A DNA stretch of 64,000 nucleotides from the NCBI GenBank assembly GCA_015680685.1, contig MNCI01030902.1, forward strand, positions 526,502 to 590,501, given 5' to 3'. The DNA comes from Gnetum montanum (Eukaryota; Streptophyta; Gnetopsida; Gnetales; Gnetaceae). A program made the position numbers and the translations under genes. The notes under the pieces were generated by a model. That model was given only the letters and a program-made list of their open reading frames with translations, ran no database searches and had not been told where the DNA came from. Positions 1 to 10,706 of the stretch are shown in pieces (positions within the stretch are counted from its first letter, which is position 1; each line of letters starts with the position of its first letter).

Positions 1-883
1 GTGACTTCACATCACCATTTTAAGACTAGTTTATCCTTCTAAGACATAAGAGTGTTCCCATAGAGAAACCACCATTCCTTATTAAAGAAGAAAAGATAAT
101 TTAAAAGTGAGGAAGGGCCTTAGTTAAATGGTTTCTTTAAGCATTGGTAACATGTCTTTCTAGTCCCATACCTAGTGCTTTTAGCCCATTTATTTTAACT
201 AAGAGGTGTGCTTTAAATTCTCATTATTCTTTTTTTGAAATGGAAACCAAACCATGCAAAGACTTATTAATTTATTTTGTCTAAGGGATGTGCTTTGAAT
301 TGGCTTTGTTTTTTTTTTTGTTTTTTTTTTTGAACTAGAAACCACACTATGCAAAGACATATTCAACTTTCTGTTATTAGTCAACATGGAATGGTAAAAG
401 ATCCATGAAAACACACATGCACACAAGAAAGAAAAAAGACACAAAGAATAATGAATCCCTTGAAGTTACACCCTATTCAAACCTTTGAATCCTTTCCAAA
501 TCTAGAAACTACCAAGGTCATAAGTTTGCTAAATTTTTATTAATGAAAAAGGGACTGCACATTTCTAGAACAAGAAAAACCATAGAACTTGTGGATGGGT
601 GGATGTTGTGGACTTTCTACCTATTTCATAAAAGGAAACCATGCTCTAATCATAAGTAACAAAATTCAAAGATAGAATCTAGACACCAACAATTAATAGG
701 CAGATAGCACATGCCGACATCAATTAAATTGCACAGTACCCAATTAGCAATAAGATGTTTATTATTAAAACAAGGTAAGAAAACCACATACAAATAAAAA
801 AATATAAAAGAAATTGTAAAATATTTAAGAAAAAGAAAACATACTAATGATGTTGTAAAACAAAAACTTTGAAAAATTAATAA

Positions 884-1000
884 TGTAGAAACAAAAAGTG
901 TAAAATAAAGAATATGGAAGAAAAAGGTTGTAAAAATAATAATGTGTAAAAAAAAAGTGTAAAATAAAAAATATGGAAGAAAAAGGTTGTAAAACTGAGA
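884..1000. repeat. 59-bp tandem duplication in the purine-rich tract
   Basis: Two near-identical copies of about 59 bp lie head to tail. Each contains GTGTAAAATAAA followed by AATATGGAAGAAAAAGG. They sit in the tract that is U-rich on the element sense strand. The other elements have the tract but not this exact duplication, so it looks private to A. Confidence 0.7.
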
Positions 1001-1030
1001 AGCCACTTATATTATTAGCATTGATGGCCA

Positions 1031-1040
1031 TCTTTCCTAC
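1031..1040 (-). other. Element A G-run motif after integrase (PPT-like)
   Basis: On the minus strand the sequence reads GTAGGAAAGA followed by TGGCCATC. B, C, D and F carry the same site as (T)GGGGGAG(A/G) followed by TGGC. It resembles a polypurine tract, but the true LTR-adjacent tract of this family lies elsewhere (see 9527, 22092, 26582), so this is a second conserved purine site. Confidence 0.55.
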
Positions 1041-1434
1041 AACTAATTTGAAAGGAGGAGATCTAATAGATTGAGTATGGTTTTCCATCTAATGAGATGT
1101 TTATTGTATTAGCTAGTTTAAACTTGTGGAATGGTTTGACTTGTTGTATGTTGATCAACTACTTCTTGTCTGGGCTCTTAGGTTTATAGACCATCATGAA
1201 CCCAAAAGGAAACGTTTTGTACATAGTATAAGGTCCTTCCCACAATATTTGGAATTTGGTTCATTGAGGGATGTATGTGGGGTTCTAGTAGATAACCTTA
1301 TATTCTAGTTAAATTTTGACTTTTCTAATTCTAAGGTCATTGTGCTTTTTGTTGAATGTCATGTGCAACTCATTAGATGATAGGGCCACTAATTGATTTT
1401 CATCTAGTAGGTTGAGACTTATTAATATTTCTTT

Positions 1435-2160
1435 TTATGTTAGGCTTAAGTCAAGGTTAAGGTTATAGATTGTTAAAAGTGTATGGATCTCAAATTGAAT
1501 AGGAAGTAATGGTAATTTTCCATACACCAACTCATAGGGATAATAGCCTATAGAAAGTTTCCATGTTGACCAGTAGGCCCAAAGGGAATCATTGAGTTTT
1601 GTGCTCCAATATTTCCTATTTGCTGACACTTCTTGTTAGTATCATTATTATTTTCTTATTTGTAACTTTAGCTTGACCATTGATTGGGGGGTGGTAGGAT
1701 GTTGTACATTTATGTTCAACCCCCAAGCATTGCATAAGCTTTTGAAAAGTAGTACTTATAAAGTGAGTTCCATTATTAAATATTAATGCACATGGCACAC
1801 CAAACCTATTTACAACATTTTGTTGTATAAATTGAGTAGCAATAGAATATGTATAGTTAGTGATGACTGCTACTTCTACCCATTTCATACAATAGTCAAC
1901 AATGACTATGATGTATGCCTTTCTATTTGACATGGGTGTGATGGGACTTATGAAGTCAATGCCCCAGATGTTCAATGGTTCTAGTGGTTAAATCTATTAT
2001 TGAGGTCCTTCTATTAGAGTAGTCATTCCACCATCTCATTAACATCATTTACAAGAATGGACATATTGATGAGTGTCACTAAAAGTTGTTGGCCAATAGT
2101 ACCATTTCATTAGGATTTTAATGGTTGTGCATCTCTTGGCATAGTGGCCTTCACAAGGAT
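1435..2160 (-). pseudogene. Element A integrase remnant
   Basis: The remnant of the N-terminal HHCC zinc region lies at about 1980-2160, with a readable GHY...YYWPT pattern and a later GGMT. The catalytic core at 1616-1975 reads NIWGIDFISPI (first Asp kept), then IFNNGTHF where the family has DNGT (second Asp changed to Asn), then NGQAKVTN where the family has NGQ.E.TN (Glu changed to Lys). The C-terminal part (1435-1629) is in another frame, overlapping by a few bases, so there is a frameshift near 1620. Two of three catalytic acids are lost, so the product could not integrate DNA. Confidence 0.9.
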
Positions 2161-2459
2161 GTTCATGAGCATCTTGAAAACCATGAAGTTGATTAGCATT
2201 AGAGACACACCATCAAACCAAACCATTGGTGCACACCTTCTAGAAGTATCCATTGATCTCCATGAAGCATTTTACCTAGTGAAGAAACCATTGTTTCTTC
2301 TGATGGTCCAACCCTTGTGGCATCTTTTGAGTAAGAAGATAGGTGAGAATATCATCATACCATTTAGGCTCACTAGGAAATTGTTTAGTTATAGCCTCAG
2401 AAAAAAGGAGTTCATCAAACAATAGATCAAATAATGGGCTTTCTTCCTCTTTGCTATCC

Positions 2460-2829
2460 CATCACAACTAAGACAAGTGATTAGCAACCACATTCTTAGT
2501 ACTCTTTTGATCTATCATTGTAAGATCAAATTCCTATAAGATCACCAACCACCATATGACACAAGGGTTTACCATTGGCTCATTCATTGGGAAGTGGATG
2601 GCACTGTGGTTTGTGTGCACAAACACTTTGTATCCAAGCACATAGTGCCTAAACTTCTCTAGAGCAAACACAACTACAATCAATTCTTTTTCTATGATGG
2701 TGTAGTTTGGTTGTGCATCCATAATGCTTTGGCTTGTGCCATGAATATAGTATGGACATTTCATGTCATCCATCTATGTAAGAATAGCTCCCAGGGCATA
2801 ATTTGATGCATCCATCATAACATAAAATG
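2460..2829 (-). pseudogene. Element A RNase H remnant
   Basis: The start MMDASNYALGAILT (about 2785-2825) matches the gypsy RNase H opening DAS. The segment 2534-2773 continues with IIEKELIVVVFALEKFRHYVLGYKV and HTNHSAI. The usual TDH has become TNH, a change in a catalytic acid that also occurs in B. It ends in DLTMIDQK...ANHLS, the usual C-terminal boundary (DHLSR). It is in phase with gag and the integrase core. Confidence 0.88.
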
Positions 2830-3640
2830 GTCTAGACCAATTAGGTGCTTGTAGAATTGGAGTTTCTATAAGCTTCTCTTTTAGTTATTGGGATGATTTT
2901 TCACATTCCGTGGTCCAAAAAAATGGAGCATATTTCTTTGTTAGCTTAACTAATGGTTTTGCTATCTTAGAGAAATTCTCTATAATTCATTAGTAATAGC
3001 CAATATGTCCAAGGAATGACCAAACATCTTTAATGATTTTTGGTTGGTAGGTCATTCCTTAGATGACCCTTATTTTCTTAGGGTCTACCTCAATTCCTGC
3101 TTGTGATATTCTATGCCCCAGTACAATGCCTTCCTAGACTATTAGATGAATCTTTTTCCAATTAAGCCATAGATTTGTTTCATCACATTTTAGCACTTGC
3201 TCAAGGCAGTCCAAGGCTTGCTCAAATGTAGCTCCATAGGTGGACAAGTCATCCATGAAGACTTCCACACCACTCTAGATTTGTTATTGAAAGATGCTTA
3301 AGACCAAGCATTGGAATGTAGCAGGGGCATTGGACAGACCAAAAAGCATCTTATGATATGCAAAAGTTCCCCAAGGACTCATGAATGTTGTCTTGGCTTG
3401 GTCTCTTGGTGCCATCTAGATTTTATTATAGTCATTATAACCATCTAGAAAACTATAGTAATAATGCCTAGATATTGTATCTAATACCTAATCAATGATT
3501 GCAAATGGATATTGATCCTTAAATTTTGTCATATTCAATAGTCGAAAATCAATGCAAACCCACCATTTTCCTCCTTTCATTAGCATAATTACAAGTGAAC
3601 TAACTCACTCACTATCCACAATAGGATAGATGAACCCTAC
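2830..3640 (-). pseudogene. Element A reverse transcriptase remnant
   Basis: Landmarks on the minus strand, in order: KWWVCIDFR near 3540-3575, AKTTFMSPWGTFAYHKM near 3350-3410, a typical FGLSNAPATFQ at about 3310-3350, and the catalytic box VFMDD at 3246-3262, followed by LS. Both aspartates are kept in this copy. The block ends in RSFLGHIGYY-like sequence near 2990. Several stops interrupt the frame. Confidence 0.9.
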
Positions 3641-4129
3641 CTTGAGGAGTTAATCAATTTTCTCCTTGATGATCTACTTTAGTTTGGGATTCAATTGCCT
3701 CTATGGCTACCTCTTTGGTTTCATAACTAAGTCGGTGTAGATGCGATGCTAGCATATGCTAGAATCAATTCTTGTGAGTTTAGGATATGACCAAGCAAAG
3801 GCTATTGACCATTTTTCAACCATATTTAACAAAATATTCTTTTTCTAGAGCAAGATTTACATTGATTATGACTAACCTCTTATTTTTTAAGAACACATAT
3901 TCCATGCTCACTATTAATGTTTTTAGTTCAAGCGGCTCTTGCTTGAGAGTATTAGGAATTTCCAACTCTCCCCTATAGGTATCATCATTTGCATCATTAG
4001 AGAGTTGGTAATGAACTTACTCTAGTTCATCCATAGCTACAACATATGTGTATGTCAGGCTCTCAGTTGGTTTCATGCAAAGTGTGCTACTTTCAGGATT
4101 AGTGATTAGCCACTATGTATCCTCTTGTT
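3641..4129 (-). pseudogene. Element A linker between protease and RT
   Basis: This is part of the fused gag-pro-pol frame and has no assigned domain. Acidic, Glu-rich sequence at about 3900-4080 (a readable block is GELEIPN) recurs in B (13860-13930) and C (52250-52400), and in F just before its deletion. It is decayed by stops. Confidence 0.6.
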
Positions 4130-4650
4130 TTGTGGTTGCTATGTATAGAAACCTTTGAATTTATGCTTCTAGTGCACACTGCTTGCATGTAGAGATGGAT
4201 GATCATTTAATACACCAAAGTTTTTGCACACAATTTTACCCTGTATCACCATACGTGATGCATAAAACTTACTTCTTCTTGATCTTACCAAATGCATTTT
4301 CTTTAGATGTTTCTAGAGAAAGATATTTGATGCCCATTCTTACATCAATGATGCTCAACCATGCCCTTCCTATTATGATTGGAAGTCCCCTTTGATGTTT
4401 TCCACTTTGATCACTGGGAAATTAGTAGGATAAGGCCACTAATAGATAGTGATCACAATGTCTTCTACTAGTCCCAATAAAATAGTGATGGACTAGTCTA
4501 CCAATTTTAATTTGATGTTGCTCTTATTGAGAGGAGGTAGGTTCCATGGAGTGTACATATCATGAGAGATCAGGTTGACCGTAGAACCAGAATCAAGAAG
4601 AGCTTTACATAGTTTGTTCCTAAAAGACTATAAATAAATCAAAGGACTTC
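4130..4650 (-). pseudogene. Element A aspartic protease remnant
   Basis: A retropepsin-like domain. The active site LLDSGSTVNLISH is encoded at about 4563-4605 with the catalytic Asp intact. A GRAWLSIIDV block near 4310-4380 corresponds to the gypsy protease IMGRPFLST-type motif. In B and F the sequence between these two blocks is hydrophobic with Trp and Tyr. The domain lies in the fused frame between gag and RT. Confidence 0.82.
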
Positions 4651-4829
4651 TAGGGTCAGTTAATTTCCTAGGAAGGTTGCCAACCTGAATCCAATCAAAT
4701 ATAGTGTGAGTAAAAATAATAGTATGGATTTGAGGTGGAATTTGGTTTGAAGGGGACTTAAAGGAATTTGGTACATAGGAAGATGGAAATATAGGGTCAG
4801 CAACCACAAGTGTATTTGAGGGCTTAGGT

Positions 4830-7231
4830 AGACTTTTGGATTACAAAAAGGATATTTTTTTTAATTGAGTGTTTGAACCACTTAGCTAATTAACCAATTG
4901 TAAGTTAGCTACCCTAGTGATGTTTCATTGTTATGGTTGAGCTAATACTTCATCTTGCATAGACAAAGTAGGTGGTAGCAATGCAGAGGGTAGAAGAAGA
5001 TGTGTAGGGATAGGAGGAGGATAAGGATAAAAGGTGTATTCCCTCTTTGCATGTGAAGAATGAGTTTGATAAGCATCATGAGGGTAGTAGTAAGGTTGGA
5101 AAGTAGAAACATGATTGGAAGAGTCATGTGGAGACAAGGGTTGCTAAACATAATAGCCATATGAATCAAGTTATCTATAAGGGTACTACTGTTGTGGTGG
5201 TGCCAGTGCCCATGATTGTGGTTTCTACTACTATTAATACTATTCATATGGTTGCAATGAAGTTCCACTTGGATAATACTATTGTGGTTGGTGGAACTAC
5301 CTTGAATTGCCTTGAGGATAAGATAATCTTCTGGATGTTTGCCTTTGTGCTAGTTGTACATTCAAGGCATATGCCCTAGATTCCTGTAAATGTGACACTA
5401 TGAGATAACATTCCTTAGGATGTTTATATTAGCAGATGTCACATCCACCATCATCATCTGATTTGCTTCTCATAACTTATTCTATTACAATTATCTTACC
5501 CTTACCTCTTTGAATGACACATTCAGGTTCCTTGCATCTTTTGCACTCATGATCGCTACCTTATTCTTTGAACTCTTTAGAAATTTTAAGGATGGTTTGA
5601 AATCTACTATCCATGGAGTCCCATAACTGATCAATCTTGGTCATAATTTTAGATTAAATTTTTGAAGCAGCAAGGTTTTTTGATTCACCACTTGATCAAC
5701 TGCAGATTCTTCCTCACCATCACAAAATCAAACCTCCATTTTGTGAATGGAAGGATTGCAATTGTAGTCTTCTACAATTTCTCATTTTCCTAATTCACCT
5801 TCCTCTTTAGCTACCTACTCAATTAGTCATTAGATCTGATGAGCACTTAATTCTAATATTTGTCCTTGGGCATAAACACCAAGGTTCTCTTTGTTTCACA
5901 ATGTAGAAAAGTTGGTCTAATTGAGAGAAATTATGGCTAGAACATTTTTGCATTAAGAAATAGTATCGACCAATGGCAGCATTCAAGGGTTTATGTGTCC
6001 CTTGTTTCCATCCTTGGATCTGCCTCCTCAAGTTGTACACTTGGGAGTATGTCTAATATTTGTCATTGAACAATTCAAACATTAGATTCCATCATCGAAT
6101 AGATTCTAGTTCTATGGACTAATACTGGTTCTTTACTTCTTTAATGAGTGTCCTTGGGAACAACTTAAGTTTTTTTAACTCATTTTCTATATTTTTCAAG
6201 GCACATGCATATTAAAAAGCTTGGAGATAGTTCTATGAATGTGACTTATATCCCCCCTTCAAATCTAGGGACATTATTCATGTCTAGCCTCTTGATCCAA
6301 CTATCTTTAAGGTGCATTATGGGAATTCTCACTGCCTCTACAATGTTTAGCATACTCTAGATAGCAGGAAAATGCTCATTGAGGCCCTAATCTTGGTCTG
6401 TATGATGCTCTCTACTACCCTTTTGTTCATAGTGGCAGGTCTATCTTGATTCCCCATGCCCTTGATCTTCACTTGCTTAATGGTCTCTTTTATCATTTCA
6501 GTTCCATCAGTCATCTCCATCATGGTCATGCTCCATATAATTGCAGTTTGATCCAGAAGAAGAAGATGATGATGATGAAGGTGAAGAGGAGGAAGGATTA
6601 GAATCATCACAGTGCTTGCTAGCCCCTCTTCAATGATCTTGGCCATGATCATGATCTTTTTCCTTATTCACATCCTTGCCTTGACTTGTCCCTTTGGATC
6701 CTTCTTTGTCATTGGATCCATGCTTGTTAGAATCAAGATTGTAAATTTTGGACTACAAGTTCTAGTTTTTACCTCCTTCATGAAAGTCAAAGAGAGGAAT
6801 TTCATTGAATGCAAAACCCCCAAAGAAGGATTCCCCATCATCTTTTTGGTATAGTTGGAATGGAGACTCAATGAACCATTTTTCTTTTGCAAATTCATGA
6901 CACTATTCTAACTGGAAATCCATGAGATGTTGTGCATTAGTGGGATGATAATCCCTAGTGTCAGTATCTTGCACAACATACTCAGCATGAAGTTCTTAAA
7001 GATCCAAATGGATAACTATTTGGTGGAGCATTGTAGGAATGGATCAATCTGGAGGCAACAAAATGTTGGCCTCCATGTCTTGCCACCTTAGTTATTCATC
7101 TTGGTGTAGGATGAAGGTGAAATTTGGTACATACTCATAAAGATGATCATATACCACTTTGTATTGTTGGGGTACTTGCTAATGAACCTGGTAGACTTTG
7201 ATGAAGAATCACTCTTATGAGAAGAAGACAT
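4830..7231 (-). pseudogene. Element A gag remnant
   Basis: The start at 7231 gives MSSSH, matching MSSS/MASS starts in B (10707), C (55625) and F (31877), each 120-160 bp downstream of the primer site. The middle (5819-6330) is a retrotransposon gag domain with YNLRRQIQGWKQGTHKPL. Further along is a Cys/His motif CDIC.YKHPKEC (about 5415-5450), then a Pro/Gln/Tyr-rich tail (4930-5270). The protein would form the capsid. Several in-frame stops are present. Confidence 0.85.
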
Positions 7232-7370
7232 CTTTTGTTAGAAAAAATAAAAATGTAGTGTGCTTCTTACAATTGTTGTAGTAATATTATATGATATGAC
7301 TCTAATGTTTAGTCCAACAATGTAAACAATTTTTCACTAGTCCTAAATAGTGCATGTAACAACTAAAAGA

Positions 7371-7388
7371 TCCCTAGAAATGGTACCA
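7371..7388 (-). other. Element A primer binding site, tRNA-Asp type
   Basis: The plus strand reads TCCCTAGAAATGGTACCA. This corresponds to the 3' end of plant tRNA-Asp (TCCCCGGCAACGGCGCCA, from general knowledge) with six differences, five of them C/T or G/A transitions. One base separates it from the LTR at 7390. Confidence 0.75.
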
Positions 7389-7389
7389 A

Positions 7390-8185
7390 TGATGAATGAT
7401 GAGGTATCTCTACACCTAACCATATGAATCACAAGTATTCACGTGTAATTTGGTCAAATTATGTAGACCTTAAGTTCTCAAGCACACTAGTTCTAAGACA
7501 TGAAATCTAATGGAAATGATCGTTGTCTTCCCAGTTCCACTTCTAAGGCACAAGTCTATGATTAAGTGCAACTAAGGTATATGATTTTTATCATTTTGTA
7601 TTTTATAAGTGTAATCACCTAAAAAAAGAATGAAAAGTAGAGGAAATTAATATATAAATAATCTACTACCTAGCTAGTCTAACACAAGGATCCATTCCCT
7701 CTTCCTAGACACATCCTAAACACATGTGGCAGTACTAGGTTACCAAACATTAAGCGTTTCTAGAATAGTAAGGGCTACATGTATGTTCAAAGTGGTCATT
7801 CTTTTGTTCATTAAAAACTGGAAACTAATTGCTTGAATAAAGTTAATGAATAGTAAATGTATTGAAGGAAACATTAATCTATTCTCAGTGTTGCAAGGTT
7901 TATCAAAAGGGCTCATCTTTATTTCCATCACACTGCTACGCTCAAGTACATCAGTGCTTGAATAAAGATTCATACACACTCATACTCTTGTTGTGGGTAC
8001 TAAAAAAATATTCTAACTCTACAGAAAAACAATTACAAGAATTTTGCTATATTATGATAAAAGATACAGAATCATATGCTTGAGTACTATATTTAGAGGC
8101 TAGCATATACTCCATGATATTGGATATTTGACATTATATCTTAGGCTTCAATATTGGGTATCCCATGTTGAAGCTAGTCAAATCA
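7390..8185 (-). repeat. Element A 5' LTR (796 bp)
   Basis: The LTR begins TGATGAATGATGAGG on the plus strand and ends AAATCA, so on the sense strand it runs TGATTTGAC...CATCA. It aligns along its length with the LTRs of B, C, F and G. Its outer end contains GATATTGGATATTTG-type repeats like the F and G U3. The sequence outside it (8186 on) is internal sequence of element X, which fixes the boundary. Confidence 0.85.
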
Positions 8186-9540
8186 TGACACATTACTAAC
8201 CATTTCATGTCAACCAATAATAGGAAGTTGAATAAGTCTTTGCATGGTATGGTTCCCATATATATATATAAGCTAACAACAAAACAATGGAAATTCAAAG
8301 CACACCACTTAGAATAAATGGGCTACAAGCACTGGTTATGGAACTAGAAAGACATATTACCCATGCTTAAAGGTCCCCTCTAACTAAAGCCCTTACTAAC
8401 TTCCTACGTTTCTTTTCTTCTTTAATAAGGAATGGTAGTTACCTTGCATGATCACTCTTGTGTCTCAAGGGAATGGATTAGTCTTAGAATGGTGATGTGA
8501 TGTGACTAAACATGGTTGGGCTTGGTTTGGATTAAAGATGGATTTTATCAGGTCATTTAAACACAAAATTCACAAGGGACATTATGTGACCTTAATTAGG
8601 AACTTCATTCCACTCTCTCTCGTTCATTTGTTCTTTCCATGTCTCACCTCACTGCTAGTTTCATGTTTTTGTTTGATATCTTGGTTTGATGTGTCAAAAT
8701 TCTTAGGTAGTTTCTTTCAAATTTTTGTACTTAACTTTTTGTAACCATTAATCATTCATGGGGCCCATGGACTTCTTGGTTCAAATTTATGCAAGGGTAA
8801 TTAGGGGCATGTGCTTGCTTTGGAAAGGACCCACTTGCATATCTTTTAATTATGTTAGTTAAGTTCTTTGTTGTTAAACATCCTTACAATCAAATGCTTT
8901 TACCTATACCATCAATGAAATCCAATTTTGCACATCTTCACAATATTTTTTTTAGTGAAATCATCTTTTTATTGTTGTGAATTCTTAAGCCCTCTTCAAG
9001 CATTTCATCACATTTGAACTTTTCAAAATTTAATGGATTGCTTATCCATTTCACCTATTTTTCAACCTTCCTGCTAACACTATTAATGAAATCAATCCAC
9101 CATAATCACAAACTAGCCAAGTATAACTACCAATGAGACAAGGTAGTTACAAGCTATATGTTACACATTGCACACTAATCCATGATTTTTTTGTGATTAC
9201 AGTGCGAAGCATGGACTGGAAGAGAAACTATATTCACCAAAGGATAAGCAGTAGCATCATGTGATGAGACCCTTCATGATTATTGAATCTTCTCCCTCAC
9301 TCTTTAGTTGCCAGAGGAGTTGGATGTCAATTTTGGCTAACATGTTTACTTCTCTTATCATGAACATCCAATTTTGTAAAAGATTGTAAAATCATACACT
9401 CAAGCACTTAGAATTTTCCTATTTCATATAAGTTAAGTTGAAAAGTCAGGAAATAATCCCATACCTTTCCAATATATTATAAGGAACTTGTTCCTCCTTT
9501 TGTTTACTCAAGGATGAATTTTCATTCAGTCATGGGGGTA
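8186..9540 (+). mobile_element. Element X: 3' internal part, interrupted by A
   Basis: An older plus-strand copy of the same family. Positions 8191-9200 align with the post-integrase non-coding region of B (17430-18922), including TTGTGATTACAG at 9191-9202. After that the sequence passes within about 330 bp to the polypurine tract, so X lacks the third ORF that B carries at 18923-21756. Nothing coding is seen. Element A interrupts X on the left, and the rest of X lies beyond the window. Confidence 0.78.
9527..9540 (+). other. Element X polypurine tract
   Basis: CAGTCATGGGGGTA lies directly before the TGATA start of the X LTR. The same motif directly precedes the 3' LTRs of B, C, D, F and G, identifying it as the plus-strand priming site of the family. 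Confidence 0.75.
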
Positions 9541-9617
9541 TGATAAATCATGTTTTGATTGGCTCCGATATTAGCTATGTGATATCAAAGCCTTGATATC
9601 TGATACCTAATATTAGG
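9541..9617 (+). repeat. Element X LTR, first 77 bp (U3)
   Basis: This is the start of the X LTR, TGATAAATCATG followed by GATATT/GATATC repeats. It is interrupted by element B after ATTAGG, and the remainder of the LTR resumes at 22967. Joined, the LTR is about 880 bp, like the other copies. Confidence 0.78.
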
Positions 9618-10551
9618 TGATGAGTTGCATCCAGTTGGCTACATTGATGAGGCCTCGTTGAGGTAGCCTCATGGATTGGGCCTTATTGATGAGGCCTTGT
9701 TAATGCATCTTACCATGCATCTACGAGGACCCATTAATGCAGTGTTGAAAATCAACTATAAATATGCACTTGTAGCAAAATTTATGGTAGGTAGAGATTG
9801 TAGTTGGAATGGATCTCTTGTAGTTTTTCCATTTGAAATTTATAATTTTTTTGCAAGTGCCCACAATAGGAGTCATTAAGTGTACAAGTCTTTATTTGAG
9901 CATTATTATACTTGAGCACAATAGTATGTAAAGTAATAAAGACAAGCTTTCTGATAAAACTTGTAGCGCTTTGAATAGATTAGATATTTCAATTATGCAT
10001 TCAATGTTTTTATTATTTATTAAATTTTTTCATTAGTTATTAAATATTTTCCAATTATTACATTAGTGAAAGAATTAAGCCAGATAGATTACACACATAA
10101 GTATGACTACTTCCAGTGTAACATGTATTTTCTTGGCAATCCTAGTAGTGTTATTGCTTGGTACACCTAGTAGCTTAGTGCTTGGTCTCCCAGTAGTGGA
10201 TACGTGGGTTTAGGACATGTATGGAAAGTGAGATTGGATGCTTATGTTAGGATTAGTTAAATGCTAGTTAATTAGTTAATTTAGATTAGTTAATCAAATT
10301 TCTTTTATCTACATTTTGAGCACCAAACTATAAAACACCAAATGATAAAAATTGGATGCCTCAGTTACACTTAACCATACCAATGAATGTCACATGTATA
10401 GTTGGGAAGACAAAAATTGACCTTAAGGTCAGATTTTCTTCCTAAGGGACTGGTGCACTGGAAATGATAAATTTTGTAAAATTCAATCAGATCACATGTG
10501 AACACTTTGTGATTCATATGGTTGGATGTAGGGGTACCTCGTTGCTCATCA
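9618..10551 (+). repeat. Element B 5' LTR (934 bp)
   Basis: TGATGAGTTGC...GCTCATCA. The U3 is about 140 bp and consists largely of imperfect palindromes around GATGAGGCCT. A TATA box (9757-9764) is followed by AATAAA at 9935-9940. The U5 is long, about 600 bp. The end adjoins the primer binding site. Confidence 0.9.
9757..9764 (+). promoter_or_regulatory. Element B LTR TATA box
   Basis: TATAAATA lies just after the GATGAGGCC-type repeats. The same box at the same relative place occurs in every LTR here (22195, 23021, and on the minus strand near 26490, 32727, 44218, 56456, 56945, 62709). AATAAA follows after about 170 bp, consistent with an R region between them. Confidence 0.75.
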
Positions 10552-10552
10552 T

Positions 10553-10570
10553 TGGTGCTGCTACCAGGGA
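10553..10570 (+). other. Element B primer binding site, tRNA-Asp type
   Basis: TGGTGCTGCTACCAGGGA against TGGCGCCGTTGCCGGGGA, the complement of the plant tRNA-Asp 3' end: five differences, all transitions. It is separated from the LTR by one base. Confidence 0.82.
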
Positions 10571-10706
10571 CTTTGTTTGTGGAATGTGCATTATTTAGCT
10601 TTAGGTCAATCCTATTAATATCATTGTATGAACCTCAAGGTCAATATCATTCCCACTATACAAATAATTACAAAAGAAAAATGATAATTTTATCTTATTT
10701 TGCAAA

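Larger units (their letters stand above)
1..1434 (-). other. Element A post-integrase non-coding region
   Basis: No coding frame is supported here. On the element sense strand the part between about 640 and 1030 is U-rich, and the same tract recurs at the same place in B, C, D and F. Blocks such as the one around 200-290 (a rearranged GGTGTGCTTTGAATT stretch) are shared with 8290-8330, 17560-17620, 27830-27900 and 48720-48800, showing that all copies descend from one family. The third ORF expected further downstream would lie left of position 1. Confidence 0.75.
1..8185 (-). mobile_element. Element A: Athila-like Ty3/gypsy retrotransposon, left end outside window
   Basis: Reading the minus strand, the order is 5' LTR (7390-8185), tRNA-Asp-type primer site, gag, protease, RT, RNase H, integrase, then a post-integrase non-coding stretch that runs off the window start. 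The gag start (7231), the RNase H block and the integrase core all fall in one reading phase, so gag-pro-pol was originally one frame of roughly 1,900 codons. Many in-frame stops make the copy dead. The order RT-RNase H-integrase identifies Ty3/gypsy; the primer site and the layout of sister copies suggest the Athila lineage. A lies inside element X: its right flank, starting TGACA at 8186, continues into X internal sequence. Its 3' LTR is not in the window. Confidence 0.9.

Noticed and set aside
4931-5379. Overlapping frames on both strands as small genes
   Set aside because: They are the Pro/Tyr/His-rich gag tail of element A and its complement.
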